Shown here in pieces: positions 9,782 through 22,400 of a DNA stretch of 64,000 bases. The position numbers were made by a program, and so were the translations under genes. The DNA is taken from contig JANSLP010000180.1 in the NCBI GenBank assembly GCA_029298735.1, positions 1 through 64,000 of the forward strand, read 5' to 3'. Positions within the stretch are counted from its first letter, which is position 1, and each line of letters starts with the position of its first letter. Source of the DNA: Ophiostoma sp. CBS 140.51 (lineage: Eukaryota; Ascomycota; Sordariomycetes; Ophiostomatales; Ophiostomataceae). The notes under the pieces were generated by a model that saw nothing but the letters and a program-made list of their open reading frames with translations, searched no databases and was not told the origin of the DNA.

Positions 9782-10367
9782 GGTCGTGGTTTTGAGTACG
9801 ATTGTGACTGTAGAGTTGTAGAGTTGTTTGTGGAATCGTGGGTGTTGCTTAAAAAAGAAGTTGAATGCAAGTGAAGGTGTAGATTTAATATCTGGGGCAA
9901 ACAGTCGCAATATGCACCCGCGGCTAAGCTGCCTGGAACTGAGACTTTGGAGCTTTCCGTCGCACTGGTGGGGTAGCTTCGGCCCCCTGTAGGTCCATTG
10001 CTGCGGGGAGCGAACAAGGGACAACAGGCACTCGGAAAATCAAAATACCGACTGTGCCGTTAGACGGAGCCCCTCCATTGAACCACGCGACCGCTGTGAC
10101 AGTCAGCTGGAGAGTCAAAACTGCGGAGCACGTTACAAGCACGGATACATACACTGTATGTTGTCAAAATCAGCTGTTAATTTGCTGCGCTACTACGGGC
10201 GTCCTTCCCGCTACCGGGTATCACCGTTGGTAAAAGAATACTACCAAAAAAAAATCACGACAGGCTTCGTCCAAAAAAAAAAGGCATGTTGGTTGCATGA
10301 TCTCAACACACGGCACGACGCTGGTGCACACAACCACCACGCCAATTCCACAGGCTTAGACAGCACA
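9782..10367. promoter_or_regulatory. Divergent intergenic region
   Basis: 586 bp between the start of the acidic protein gene (minus) and the chosen ATG of the rhomboid gene (plus). The plus-strand frame of the rhomboid gene stays open back to an ATG at 10158, but that stretch (with poly-A tracts at 10246-10283) does not look coding. I found no recognised operator. Confidence 0.4.
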
Positions 10368-12317
10368 ATGAGTACATTACGAGGCGGTCTCCGCTGTGCC
10401 CTCCAGCGGTCAGCAACGGCGAGACCAGCGACTGTCGAACATCACACTTTTCGAACGACTTCGACGACGACCTCAACGACACGGGCATGCTCTCGGCCAC
10501 CATTGTCATCCATACACTTGTTCTCTCGGGCCGTATCCAGCTCTACGTGCCATTGCTGGCACCCTCTACGCACAGCCTCTTCGTCTAGCCTCACAACATC
10601 ACGGACGACAGCGGCCAACTCTAAACCTCTCCTGTCTTCCTTTTCATACACCCGCACTCTCTTCTCCGCCTCCTCTCACGTCACCACCCAGTATGTCGAC
10701 CTCCCTCCCGACTACGACGACGCCGACGGCCTGCCGTTTCGCCGCCGCGGCGGCGACCTCGAACCCAAAGAGGTCACCCAAGTGTTTGGGCCGGGCATGA
10801 GCCCAGTCGCCGCCAACCGGTTGCTGCGCATCCTACACGGCCGACGCGTCGCGGGAACACTCGACGATCCCTCGCTGCGCATCAACACGTCGCAGTACCG
10901 GTCGGCCGAAATCGAAAAGGCGCTCGCCTACCTGCGCCAGACGACACCCGTTGACGAATTGATCAATGCGGGCCTGCGCGCCGAGGACGAGCTGGCAACC
11001 ATGGAGCGGGAGCAGGCGGAGTGGCTAGCCAAGAAGGAGGGGATTGACGCTGCAGAGGTCAGGGAGGAGGCCGAGGTGCCTGAGGGCCAGACAGAGGGGA
11101 AAACACGTCCGCCCAGCGCTTCCGAAAACAAGTGGCGCGCCCGCCTGTTCCGTGAAGTGCCCAAGGACGACGTCTACGGTGTAGGCGCTTTCGACGTTAT
11201 TCGTGCGCGCAACCGCGCCAAGAACGAGATCCGCGAGCGCCAGCGGGCCGAAGCCGAGGCGATTCGGCGTGCCGAACAAGAAAAGCTGTGGGCTGAGCAG
11301 GCGGCCAAGTCGCGCGAGCTTGTGGGTCCCGACGGTGCACCCAACGTCGGCTTGCCCGGTGTCGCTCGCGAAATGAGCCCGCGCGTGAAGCAGTATGCAC
11401 TGCAAGCAACGTCGCCGCTCGAGGCACCGCCGACCATGTCCAAGTGGCAGCGTTTGTGGCCGTCGTATGCGACTGTCTTTGCGCTGGTCGTTGGCGGCGG
11501 TGTCCTGACCAGCTTTTTGGAGGAGGAGGCTGCCACCAACGGCAGTGAAAGTGAACCGAGAAGCCGCCTCTTCCCGTCTGTATCGGCCTCGACCGCCACG
11601 GTCCTCGCCATCATCGGCGCCAACATTGCCGTCTTTGCCATGTGGCGCATCCCGCCCCTCTGGCGCCTGTTTAACCGCTACATGATTGTCGTCCCTGCGA
11701 CACCGCGCCCGGTTAGTCTGCTCGGCGCCATGTTCTCGCACCAAAAGGCCGGCCACTTGCTGGCCAATGTCGTCTTCCTTTGGTTCATCGGCGTGCGCCT
11801 GCACGACGAGATTGGCCGGCCTGCTTTCTTGCAGACCTACTTCTCGTCCGGTCTGATCGCCTTCTTGGCCAGTCTGACCAATATTGTCCTGCGCAACAAC
11901 CTGCACTTGACGACCTTGGGCGCCTCGGGTGCCATTTACGGCATTACCACGGCCTACTTTATGCTGCACAAGTTTGATGGCTTCAAGATTCTGGGCCTGC
12001 CGCCAGACCCGTACACGGGCATCCAGGGCCTGGGCTTCATTGGCCTCATGGTAGGCCTCAATCTGCTGACCCTACGTGCCGAGAAGCAGTCCATTGATGT
12101 CGTCACCCATTTTGCGGGTATGGCTGTAGGCGCTGTCTTTGGCGAGTACATGCGCGTGCAAAAGGAAGAGAAGACCAAGGCTCTTGCCGAGGGCCGGCCG
12201 GCACGGGGTTTCTGGGAGGCGATGTTCTCTGGAAGCTCTGATAGCACGCCGGCAGCGAGCCCGGAGGTGACTACCCCTACTGAACAGCCTCAGGTCAGCA
12301 GCGATACAAAGCCATAG
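10368..12317 (+). CDS. PCP1: Mitochondrial rhomboid protease (Pcp1/Rbd1 type)
   Basis: 649 residues, no intron. The start at 10368 gives a basic, Ser/Arg-rich N terminus (MSTLRGGLRCALQRSATA) typical of a mitochondrial presequence; an upstream in-frame ATG at 10158 is less likely. A long charged region (about residues 100-340) precedes the membrane domain. Transmembrane segments begin near residue 363 (YATVFALVVGGGVLTSFL), with further ones from about 410 onward. The rhomboid catalytic dyad is visible: Ser520 in LGASGAIYG and His581 in VTHFAGMAVGAVFGEYM. AMFSHQKAGHLLANVVF matches the conserved histidine and asparagine region of the fold. Pcp1 is an inner-membrane serine protease; in yeast it processes cytochrome c peroxidase and the dynamin Mgm1. 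The C terminus is a short Ser/Thr/Pro tail. Confidence 0.92.
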   Translation: MSTLRGGLRCALQRSATARPATVEHHTFRTTSTTTSTTRACSRPPLSSIHLFSRAVSSSTCHCWHPLRTASSSSLTTSRTTAANSKPLLSSFSYTRTLFSASSHVTTQYVDLPPDYDDADGLPFRRRGGDLEPKEVTQVFGPGMSPVAANRLLRILHGRRVAGTLDDPSLRINTSQYRSAEIEKALAYLRQTTPVDELINAGLRAEDELATMEREQAEWLAKKEGIDAAEVREEAEVPEGQTEGKTRPPSASENKWRARLFREVPKDDVYGVGAFDVIRARNRAKNEIRERQRAEAEAIRRAEQEKLWAEQAAKSRELVGPDGAPNVGLPGVAREMSPRVKQYALQATSPLEAPPTMSKWQRLWPSYATVFALVVGGGVLTSFLEEEAATNGSESEPRSRLFPSVSASTATVLAIIGANIAVFAMWRIPPLWRLFNRYMIVVPATPRPVSLLGAMFSHQKAGHLLANVVFLWFIGVRLHDEIGRPAFLQTYFSSGLIAFLASLTNIVLRNNLHLTTLGASGAIYGITTAYFMLHKFDGFKILGLPPDPYTGIQGLGFIGLMVGLNLLTLRAEKQSIDVVTHFAGMAVGAVFGEYMRVQKEEKTKALAEGRPARGFWEAMFSGSSDSTPAASPEVTTPTEQPQVSSDTKP

Positions 12318-14331
12318 AAAAACATAGACTGGTGTTTATGACGAGATGTGTACAAATATAAAAGGACGGGCGGTAAAATATAAGCGACATTTTCAGGATA
12401 CAAAAGATAGCGTCTCACAGATAAATAAATACAAGTACAGTACAATCAAACATCATGTTCACACACCTACATCACGCAGTTTTATAAATTTGAATAATTT
12501 GAAAAGCCGCGGTACGATAAACTAACATGCTAGGAAATACTGTGCGAAAGTAGTGAGTGTAAAGAGAGAGAAAAGGGGAAACCTAAAGAGAGTGGATGTA
12601 AACGAAGTTGCAAGGTAAGAAAATGGCCCACGTTGAAATCCAAACATTCAACCAACAGCACACAGAACAGGGCAAGATAAGGAATCAGTGAACACAAAAA
12701 AAGTTAAAACAAAAAATGGTACCAACCAATATAAAACATGCCAACGAGTGTGTGAGGGGGTTAAACAAGAACCCCCCCCCAAAAAAAAACTAGAGTGAGT
12801 GAGTGCCAATAACCGAGTGGTGTTGTTCTGTTCGCAGGCTGATACGTGTGACAAGTAGCGGATGACAGATGCCGTGATTGTATTAGATGTTGAGATGCTT
12901 GTCTTGGACACTGCTGCTTCGTGTTGCGGCTCGTTGCACTGTCAATAGGTATACAGAAAGAAATCATGTCCGACACGTACCCTCTATACTTTACCCCGAA
13001 CGGCCCGTGCATATGCATCGTTTGTCGGCATGTGTCAACCTATGCGAGGGATGTCAGACGCAGATGGTGGTGTATGTCTGTTGTGCGTCTCGTGGAGGGT
13101 TCCATGCGCGGCGGCGTCTGCATGTCTTGGAAAGACAGGTCGATTCGTGGCAAAAAATTTGTGTGGCTATCCGCTGATGCTGTGCACAAGACAACATTCA
13201 AATGCTGCACAGTCGAACGGAGGAGACAACAAAGGGTCACAGCCGGTGGCGGACCTGTGGCATCAAGAGAAACAGACCGGCCGTTCAACAGCATACCAAA
13301 AATACAGGCTGTTTATCTCACATTAAGTTATCACACAAGAAGGTGAACACAAGATAGGAATAGCAATGAGAGTGAGAATGTCAAATAGTTAAAATAGACT
13401 AAGAAATCAAAACACAGCAGGGAATCACAGAAAGATAAACTAGGAGAGTGAAAATAAGAAAACAGAAATAAAACATAATAAAATAAGGAGAAAGCCACGC
13501 AGCAGAAAGTACAGCAAGCATAGCAAAACGTGGTAACAACTGAGAATAGAAAACAGGTAAAAAAAAAGGAGACCTCCACAACCCAGGGTAATAAGAATGG
13601 ATATAATAAACCCAATCCAGGAAACAAAAATAGAGAAATCCACCCAGAGACTCCTCTAAATCCTTGCCCAGACCAGATTGCCAAAGCACAAAGACTAGGC
13701 CTCCCGAAACAAGCCAAAAACAAGAAAGCCAATCTGAAAGTGAAATAACAAAGTAGGAAATAGTAAGAAAAAAATTGAAACAGAATAAAAACCAGATCAC
13801 AGATTCCCACCAATAGCCAAAGAAAATAGCAAAAACCAGGATAGTGGAATAAGAGTGAGAATGAAAAGACGAGAAAAATCGAAGGTGCCGTTTGCGTTTG
13901 ACGAAATATGAAAGGAAATGAAAAAGAAAATATGAAAATAATAAAGGGTGGTGAATAAGAATAAAAAGAGAAACAAGGCTGGATACCGCCGCTTGCTTGA
14001 AAAAAATCGGTCGAATTAAAAAAGCGAATAATAAAACGAGGCCGGTCTTCGTCAAATTCGTCATCTTCGCAGAGGTCCATCACCACCACACTGGCCTCCT
14101 CTGCAAAAGGTTCGTGAACGTCGTCGTCGTCCATGAGATTGCATCACTGGGTATCCTGTCGTTGGGGTGACAGTGGTGTGATGCATAAAAAGAAAATACA
14201 GGCCCCCCGCACTAGCGATCTTGAGGCGGCCCATCCGAGTCGTTGTATATTAAATCCCGAATGTGCTGCAGCTCATCGCAGTTGCGTTTCTGTGTAGGCT
14301 GTGCGGGCTGTATGGGTCGCAGCGAGCGTGA
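12318..14331. other. 2 kb convergent intergenic region
   Basis: Lies between the 3' ends of the rhomboid gene (plus) and RSC7 (minus). The + strand is A-rich from about 13,330 to 14,050, which produces a long Phe/Leu-rich open frame on the minus strand (13331-14134); most of that is composition. Its first 45 codons from the ATG at 14134 (MDDDDVHEPFAEEASV, DLCEDDEFDEDRPRF) look more protein-like. A junction of nine C and nine A occurs at 12772-12789. No gene is called. Confidence 0.4.
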
Positions 14332-16416
14332 CTACTGCTGCTGGCTCGCCCACCACTGCGAGGACGCCTGGGGCTGTCCCTGCCAGCCCTGCGTGACAGC
14401 CGGGGATCCAGAGCCGGGCGGGTGCATATACTGTCTCGGTGTCTGGTCGTAGGGGATGCCCTGACCCTGCGAGGGGTAGCCAGGGCTAATGCCCGGCATG
14501 CCCGAGTAGGGAATGTTGCTCTGGGGGACCTGCCCGCTGCTGCTTGAGTGGCGAAGCTGAGAAGACGGAGGAGGCGGCGGCGCCTGCTGGTGCTGCTGAT
14601 GCGAAGACTGGCCAGACGAAGGATGGGCGTAGCTGTACTGGGGCGTCTGCGGCGTCTGCGGCCACATCTGAGTCGACTGCGGGTAGCTGTAGCCTTGGGG
14701 CTGCGACAAACCGCCCGTAGATCCTGCATTCGTTAGTAGCGTGCTAGGGTGCGGAAGATGGCGGTTCTGCGGTCCCAACGTACTCTGTATTGACGATGGC
14801 AAGGAGCTCTGGGCGGTGACGGATTGCGAGTAGGGGGCAGCAGTCATCATCATCTGCGGGCTGTGGTGGACCATGCCGCCAACAGATGTCGCTGAGCGGC
14901 TGGACGGGATCTGCTCAGAGGCCGAGACCTGCTGTGGGGTCAGGCTGGCGGGCGGTGCCGGCTGCTCGTGAGGACGGCGCCAGATGCTCTGCAGGTAGTC
15001 GTTGCGCATATCGCGCTGCTGGGTGATTGACTTGTTGAATTCGGCAGCGTGGTGAGCCTGGGCCTGGACTTCGCCAAGAGGCGCGGGCTGCGATCGGTCC
15101 TGGTATGCTGGTCCGGTGATTTCCTGACGGGGGCCCGTCTTCAGAATGCTCGAGTAGTCGCGGCTGCGGGTATCGTTATACTCGGGCTGGACGAGCTGCG
15201 TGGGCGGTGCGGCGCCAAACTGGCCGGTGTTGCTATAAACAATCTCAGGATGTGGCTGGCCAATAATGGGGGCGCTCTGTGCAGCGGCCTCGGCAGCGGC
15301 CTCGCGGGCCTTGGTACCGCCCGGACGCTTCTCACCAGCCATATCGGCCTCAGTGAAGCCCTGCTTGCGGGCCTTGGTCTCCCAGTAGTCATCACGGACA
15401 CGGCGGCCACCGACGATAACGCGGCTGCCGAACTGGCGGAACATGCTGCGGGCGGTGACAATGGCGATCTGGCGTGAACGGTACGAGAAGGGCAGAATTT
15501 CCTGGCCGACGAGGTCGTCCTTCTCCACCTGGTTGGCGATAATCTTGTACAGTGATCTGTTCTTGTTGAAAAGCAGGTACGAGTCACGGTAGCCGAGGAC
15601 GCGTGCGCATTCAGTGGCCAGCATGAACAGCTTATCACCGCGCTGGGGCACCAGGAAGGTGCGGCAGCGGTATTCGCGGCCACCAAGCAGCTGGCCGTTC
15701 GGGAGGACCTTCTTCTCGCCAGACTCGTCAATTTCGCGCGGCAAGTATTCGTCGTTTCCGGGACCGAGCTGATCTGTGGTGTGGTCGCGGACGGTAGGCA
15801 GGGCCTTCAAAGTCGTCTTTGCGGGCGCCTTCACTGGGGCCGAAGCTTGCGTGGGCTGAGCAGGGGCCTGGGCGGGAGCACCGACAGGCGCGCCGGTCGG
15901 GGGCTGGATTGGAGGGGGCACATAAGAGCGTTGTGCCTGGGCAGGTTGGGGCGGATGAGTCGGACTATGCGCCGGATGCGCTTGCGCATGAGGGGGAAGA
16001 GGTTGGCTCGACATGCTGGACAGTGGGGGGACGACCGGTGGTTGGATCGGCGTTTCAATGATGCTGCCGGGCTTCGTGGGTTTTGTAGGCCGGCCTCTCT
16101 TTCTTGGCTTGTCACCTGGTTGCGAGGGGAAAGGGGCAAATGTTAGCAATCGCGAATTGCGAATTTTCCAATCAGGAGGCTCTGTCGCGTTTGCTGAAAT
16201 GGCGAAAGTAAACAGCGCGGATTTTGGGCGGGCTGATAAAGAGATAAACGTACTATCTTCACCCGGAGGACCCTGTTGGCTAGCGTCGTGGTAGCCTTCA
16301 GGCGAGCGGCTCCGTTTCAAGCCCCGAGAAGTGTTTGCAAGATCTGGTCACGGATGAGCATCAGTATTGCTGTTGTAGGAGAGCAGGTCGTAGATGTTTG
16401 TGCGCCGGTCGGTCAT
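14332..16416 (-). CDS. RSC7: Rsc7/Swp82-family chromatin remodelling subunit, with in-frame TGA
   Basis: Two exons by my reading, 16416-16263 and 16115-14332. The 147-bp intron (16116-16262) runs GTGAAG..CAG with a GCTAACA branch point about 25 bp before its end; being a multiple of three and stop-free it could be missed. The joined frame then reads PPG-DKPRKRGRPTKP, an AT-hook-like motif. The Rsc7/Swp82 domain spans about residues 195-310 (GGREYRCRTFLVPQRGDK, CARVLGYRDSYLLFNKNRSL, RQFGSRVIVGGRRVRDDYW). The remaining 300 residues are Gln/Pro/Ser-rich. These proteins belong to the SWI/SNF and RSC nucleosome remodellers. The only upstream ATG that fits (16416, MTDRRTNIYDLLSYN) is in the same frame, but a TGA at 16348-16350 interrupts it. 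Without that N terminus the first in-frame ATG is at 16014, which still keeps the domain intact. Confidence 0.88.
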
Positions 16417-19400
16417 TTCGGAAAGGGCGGAGAAGCGTGGGAACGAGAAGGTGGGAATGAGAGAGAGTGTGCGTGTGCGTGTGTGTGTGAAAGAGGAAGG
16501 CAGCAGCAGGCGAGGGGAAGTTGTGCTACCGTGCGCGCCCAGTAGCTGCTTGCTATTTGCTTGCCACGCGTGAACAGCAACCAGAGACTTGGAAACAATT
16601 CGATGCGGGAGGCCAGGAAAGAGGGAAACAATACGTGCACGGAATAAAATAAATAAAAGAAACAACAGAAACAAAAACAATAGGGAAAAAGAAAAGAAAG
16701 GAGGGGAAACAAGCAGTTAAAATCGTAATCGCAATGCGATTCGGCCGGCCGTTTATAGTTCCAACATGTCTACCGAGCGATGGCCAATGCTGATCAAGCG
16801 GTCGCAAGGGATGGAAAGAGGAAAAAAGGAAGACACAAGCAAGGGGAGTCGGCCAATAGCCTCCGCGAACGAAGCAAGGAAGCAAGGAAGCCCAGACGCC
16901 AGGAAAGCCAAACAGCCAGGAAGCCCAGAATGGTGACGAAATGAGGAGATGAGGGGAAAGAGAAGCACCGGCGCCGTCTCCTCGTCTAGTGATGAGGCCA
17001 AAGGACACAACAAAGAAAAACGAGCAAACGAGAGGAGAAAAGCGACCGACAACAGACTCGACAACAAACACGCGAGAGGCGAATGGCCAAAAGCAGAGGG
17101 CAAATAGCCAAGCGTCAACCAAGGCGAGGCAAGAAAACAAGAGGACAGAGAACCGTCAGACCGCAGCTCGACCGACTGAGATCCAGTGAAAACCAGTCAA
17201 AGCTAGGCAAAGCCAGAACTAGTGATCACCTTAAACAACAGCGCGCGGGCGCGACGAGAACGAAAGTACTTTCAACTTTGCAAGAACCATACAGCGGAGA
17301 CCGAGCAGACAGAGCCGACAAAGAAGACAAAAGTAAAAGCGATCAACATACCAGGAGAAGCAAGCGCGGCAGGGTTGATAGTAGCACTGTCAACGCCGTT
17401 TGGTTGTGCGGAGTACATGGATGCGGCGAATGTTCGACCACGTTGAACGGGTCTGCTGAACGAAGTTTGCGCAACGACGTGTCGCGATGTAGTTGGACTG
17501 GCCTTGCCTTGGGGACGGTGTGGGATGCGATGCTGCGCGAGCGCAAACCAAGGCGAGACCCTCTGAGGAACGGCGGGAGTATGCGTCGCGCAGTAGGTCG
17601 ATGCACGGCGGAAGGACAAGGCAGGGGAGAAAGGGGGTGGTGGGAAGGGCAAGGCAAACGCGAGAGAATAAAGACTCGACAGGAAACGAAAAAGAAAAAG
17701 GCAAACAACAGACGCAAGAAGCAAAGAGGCAGGAAAGCGAAAGCACGGCTGCGAAGAAAACAGTCAACGAGGCCTTACGTGCATGCAATGTGGCGGGCGG
17801 GCGCGCAACAGTTGCGAAGGAAGTTGTGTGGTTTGTGGTCGTTGATTTTGTGCACGTCAGAGTTGAAGAAGGAGGCGGCGATAGGACAAGGCAACCGGGG
17901 AAGGACAAAGGATGGGTGGGTTTGTCCTTCTTCGACGATCGAGTAGGAGAAATAAGAAATACAAGGGGGGATGGTGGTTGCAGTTATGGTGGTTGCGGTG
18001 GGAGGAAAGGCAAAGGGCAAAGGGCGAGAGGACGGTAAATACTGTCAGGAAAAGAACGGTCGAGCCCCTTTGCGACAAGAAGCAAGATCGGCCAGAGGGT
18101 CAGAATGATGACGGGGCGAGAGCGGGTGTGAAGGGTGCGCGCGGAAAGGAGATAGCGCCAGGTGCTGCAGCCGTGGTGCAGTTGGTGTAGTTGCTGGAAC
18201 GGCGTCAAAGTCGTTTTTGGAGGTTGCAAAAGGGGGTCTTCTCGAGGAAGTATTGGCTCGAATGCCGCCTTCGGTTGGTGGCGGAGTGGAAGAAGCGAAC
18301 GAGGCAACAAGAAAACAGGAACAACGAAAATAAAATAAAAGCAGGACCAGAGCCCAAACAAAAGGGACAAAATGAACAAGAAAAAAAAGAAGCAGGAAGA
18401 ACGGACTGGGCAGTTATCAACTGTTTTCGTCTTTCGTCTTTTAGTTGGAAGGCCTTTTGTTGGAAAAGGGACGTTTTGTGTGGGGAACCTGATTGCCTGG
18501 GTGGAGAGGGGGTGGAAAGAGGGGGGTAAACTCGGAGGGATCCCAAGGAGGAGAAACGCGCGAGGAAGGCTGAAAGCGCCGCTAGTGACGAGCGCCAGGC
18601 GAGAGGGGAGGGGTGGCAAAGCAGATTCGCAGAGCGGAAGGGAAGCGAGGGGACAAAAAACGAGGAACAGCGGGATCGTCTTGAAGGACTTGTGACTGGA
18701 ACGGGTCTGGTGCCTTTTCGTTCTTTTGACGTGGTCTGGCGTGTTGGGGGTGTAAAGTGGTTGGCTGGTTTGGTAGTTTCTTTTTGGCGGTTTTGTTCTT
18801 TGGTTCAGTCAAACAAGCGCAGCAGACAGACAGTAATACGTCCAACGTTTTTGAAGGGTAGGCGGCGGACGCTACGCTAGAAACAAACGGGAGACAACGG
18901 TGGTAGTGCGGGAATGTTGGATTGAGGTTGGATGCAGGCAATACCCCGTACTGACAGGCAATGCGGGCGCTGCGGGCGTTGCAGGTGACGCAGGTGACGC
19001 AGGCAAAGCGACGGCGACCACGCGGCGAGCGGAAGGGTCAGGGACAGTGCGACGGACGGACTGAGAATGGCACGGCGTGGGAGATCGCATGGACGGTAAG
19101 CAAGTGACGGCCAACGGGCGTACTGAGTATGTACTTGTGAGTGTCGATAAGTGAATCTAGCTTCCCGTTCCAGCTGTCAAGGTCGTGGCGATGTCTGGGA
19201 GATAGTCGAGCAACGTCGATCGGACACTCGAGACGGACAAAAAGGCGGTGCAGTGAGGGGAGGCCGAGAATGACTGGCGCGCCGCTTTTCTGTTCTGAGT
19301 GCAGCGTGGAAGATTCCAGGCTGGCAGAAAGGCAGGCTGGCAGAGAGGATGTTTGAGTTTGGGCAAACGAGGCAGATAAGTAAAGGTGGGTTCGGCTGCG

Positions 19401-22400
19401 ACGGCGCGGACAGTCCTGTGCAGGCTAGGCAGAAAGGTGTGGTCACGGGAGGATGCCAGATGAGAGCGGAGCAGTCGAGTACAAGTGTACAAGTGTATGT
19501 ACTCTGTATGTGTAGTTATAAAAAGTATGTTGCTCCAGATGTGTATCCAGTGTCGACAGACAGCACGAGTTTGTGTGCATGTACGAGTATCGTTTGTCGG
19601 AGATTGTGTCAGATATGAAGACAAGTTACGGGGTGTTTGTGGGAGTATGTGCGCCCGCGTGGATGTGAGTGTGTGTGTGTGTTATGTGTATGTAAGTTAT
19701 GTGTGTCTCTGTGAACAAAGAGGGGACTGGAGGACGAGACGATCAGTTGGCGGCGATCGATTTCTATCCGCGCGAGACCACCCACCAGAAATCCAATAAT
19801 AGACAAAGAGGTACGGCGGGCAGTAGATTCGAAAGGAAGACAAGAGGAATGCAAGATACAAGATGAAAACGTGGATCACAAAGTGCTGCACTGATAACCA
19901 GACAAAGTATGTCATAAACAGCCAGGCAAAATACAAGGACACGAGAATCTCACTTGTTCGCCCAGTCGCGCACGCAGCAGGATGGAAGGCAACGACGATG
20001 TGAACAAACGAGTGCCCCTCGCGTTGGCGCACAAGAGACGAATGAGAGCAGAGTGGATGCTCTCTGTCGGGGCCAAGAGCGTGGTTGTGGTTGCGGAAGA
20101 GGAGGGGCGGTTAGTGGACCATGGCCCAGGGGGGAGGCGTGAGACAAGGAAAAGCCAGTGAGACGCAGCACCAGAGCCAGAGCACCAGGGACAAGACAGA
20201 GCCCCAAGAAAAGACGTCAAGTTGGCCGCGATCTGGGCTGCAAGAGAACAGGCTCGCAGGATGCGTGGTGCACTTCGGGACGGCTTGGTAGGGCAGTGGG
20301 GAGGGAGGGAAGCCCAGGGAGGTGAAGGCTGCGATATGATGTGATGCAAGACGAGACGGACAGGCACTCCAGAATGACGACGGACGAGGAATAGCTCAGA
20401 TATTGAAGACCACGGGAATCTGTTCTTGATGTGCGGACAAAGTGGGTGTGGGCGTGCGGGTTTCGACAGGAGGGGCGGCCGCAGCTGGGAGGAAGCACAG
20501 AGCACAGAAGAGCACAGAGCTTTGAAGATGAAGCTGGGGGAGCAGCAGTGATGTGTGCTGGGGGGAACGGGAGGTGGGCGGAGACTCTGAGAGGGAGGGG
20601 CGTGTTTGTGGAGGTGTGGTCCGGGCTGTTCTTTGGATGGTTCTGTGGATGGCGGGAGTGCTAACACGCTGTAATACGCAGTTGCATCCATGATATCAGG
20701 AACGGATACTTGTAAACATCTTACATAAAGGGATGTGTATTCTCATAAACAAAAACATGTGCAGCTGAAGATGTAATCGGAGATGAAACTGAGAATGCTT
20801 CTGACTTACCGGGATAAAGATGAAGTATCGTGATGTTTGTGCTTGTATCTTTTATATGAGGTACATTGCAAAGAAAACACCGTCGGACTTGTTATCGAGA
20901 CTCACAGACGGCTAGGCGGACGCCATGGGGAATCCAGACACAGCTCACGGCCTGCTCGGCAGCCTCTCTCTCACTGGTGCTGAAGAGGCAGATGGGGAGG
21001 GGTGTCAAAATGCGCATGTTCAGAAAACTACGGGGAAGGCGGGCGTGGACGGCGAGGTGAGATACAAAACCGACAGGGGGCAGGAGAAACGAGATTGCAG
21101 ACCGGGGAGGGGCTCCAAGAGACGGAAGGAGCAAAAGAGCGAGAAAGAGCGACATGGACGTCTCGATCGTCTTGGGAAGGCACAGGGTCGCGACGGAGCA
21201 GGAACCACCCAACGGCTAACCACACAGATTACGGTGCAGCAAAACGGTGGGCAAGTGGAGGGAGTTGACAAGCTGGATCTGCGGGACAGGGGGGACGTGC
21301 AAGTATTTTTTTGCGAACGGGCGTTGGAGGGTACCTTTCAAAGCTCTCCCAGAGAGGGGGCGCCGAGGCGCACTCCACACAAGGAAGCGGCTGATGACAA
21401 AAACGGAAACCACGATGCAGCCATGCTCTCTTTCGAAACCTGTGAGCATCTCGAGACAAAGAAAGAGCAACCGGTGTTAAGACTCGAAAAGGGACATCTA
21501 CGACGTACACAGAAGGCGCGACGGGGGAGAGAAGAAGAAAGTAGGCAAAAAAGAACAAACGGGGCAGGCAAACAAAACACGTGCAAAAGATAAACGGGAT
21601 CCGCAAAGAACAAAAGAAAGAACACAGCGGAACAAAAAAAGACAAATCGACAAATCGCGTCCGAAAGCAGAATCAATGTTGACATCGGGGAGGGGGTGCA
21701 ACTGAGAGCCTCAGAGACTGAGAGACTGAGGATCCGGCAGGCCAAGGAAGCCAAGACAAAAGGAGGGGACAGAACCACAAGAGAGCAAAGCGCGACGGAC
21801 AGGGGGTGAGCGGAGAGAGCGGAACAAGACAAGCACGGGAAGAGTTCGAGAGGGGTGGTCGAGAAAGGGCAAGAGCAAGGACCAAGCAAGGATAACGGGA
21901 GAGCGAGGTACACAGACCAGTACCTGTCCAGCGGTACCCAATACCAGCAGCAGACGGGTACTGTATGCAGCAGGCGCAAGTACTGCATATCCCACGCATT
22001 TTCTCTCTTTTGTCAACTCTTGTCAACTCTTCAGCCGGGCCTTTTTGCTGCACATCTGCACTTTTGTCCCTTTGCATTGCAAGAGAGAGCCAGGTCGACG
22101 GTGTTACTCGGAGGTCCTATTACAAGCACAAGCTGCGGGCACGGCTCAGGATTATTGGGCGACTGTAGTGTTCTTGGGAAAGCAGGTTTATTGTTGGATC
22201 AGCGCCAGGCCCAGGACGGTTTAGCGGCATGCTGCCTCGCTTGTGTTCTTTACGAGCATGAGGACATTGGAAACAGAAGATACGAGGGTCAGGCGAGGCA
22301 GGCCAAAAAAAAAAAGGGAACCCAAAAAGACGAAACTCAAACCAACATGGGCAAAAACGAAACGGCCCTTTGACGGATTGCGAAAGCGAGGAAAAGTGAG

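Noticed and set aside
10158..10367. N-terminal extension of the rhomboid protease from an upstream ATG
   Set aside because: The extra 70 codons include Lys runs from poly-A tracts and would bury the mitochondrial presequence that begins at 10368.
13331..14134. 267-codon minus-strand frame rich in Phe, Leu and Ser
   Set aside because: Apart from its first 45 or so codons it is a translation of an A-rich + strand; amino-acid composition follows base composition, and no domain is visible.
17083..17946. 287-codon plus-strand frame rich in Arg, Lys and Gln
   Set aside because: Purine-rich + strand sequence yields Lys/Arg/Gln/Glu codons; there is no domain, and neighbouring frames are open too.
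19912..20691. 259-codon minus-strand frame in the gene desert
   Set aside because: Pro/Ser/Leu-rich composition matches the pyrimidine bias of the strand; overlapping frames are equally open and no motif is recognisable.
21338..21988. 216-codon minus-strand frame with hydrophobic stretches
   Set aside because: Leu/Ser/Phe/Cys-rich because of CT-rich sequence; no proper membrane-protein layout or motif.
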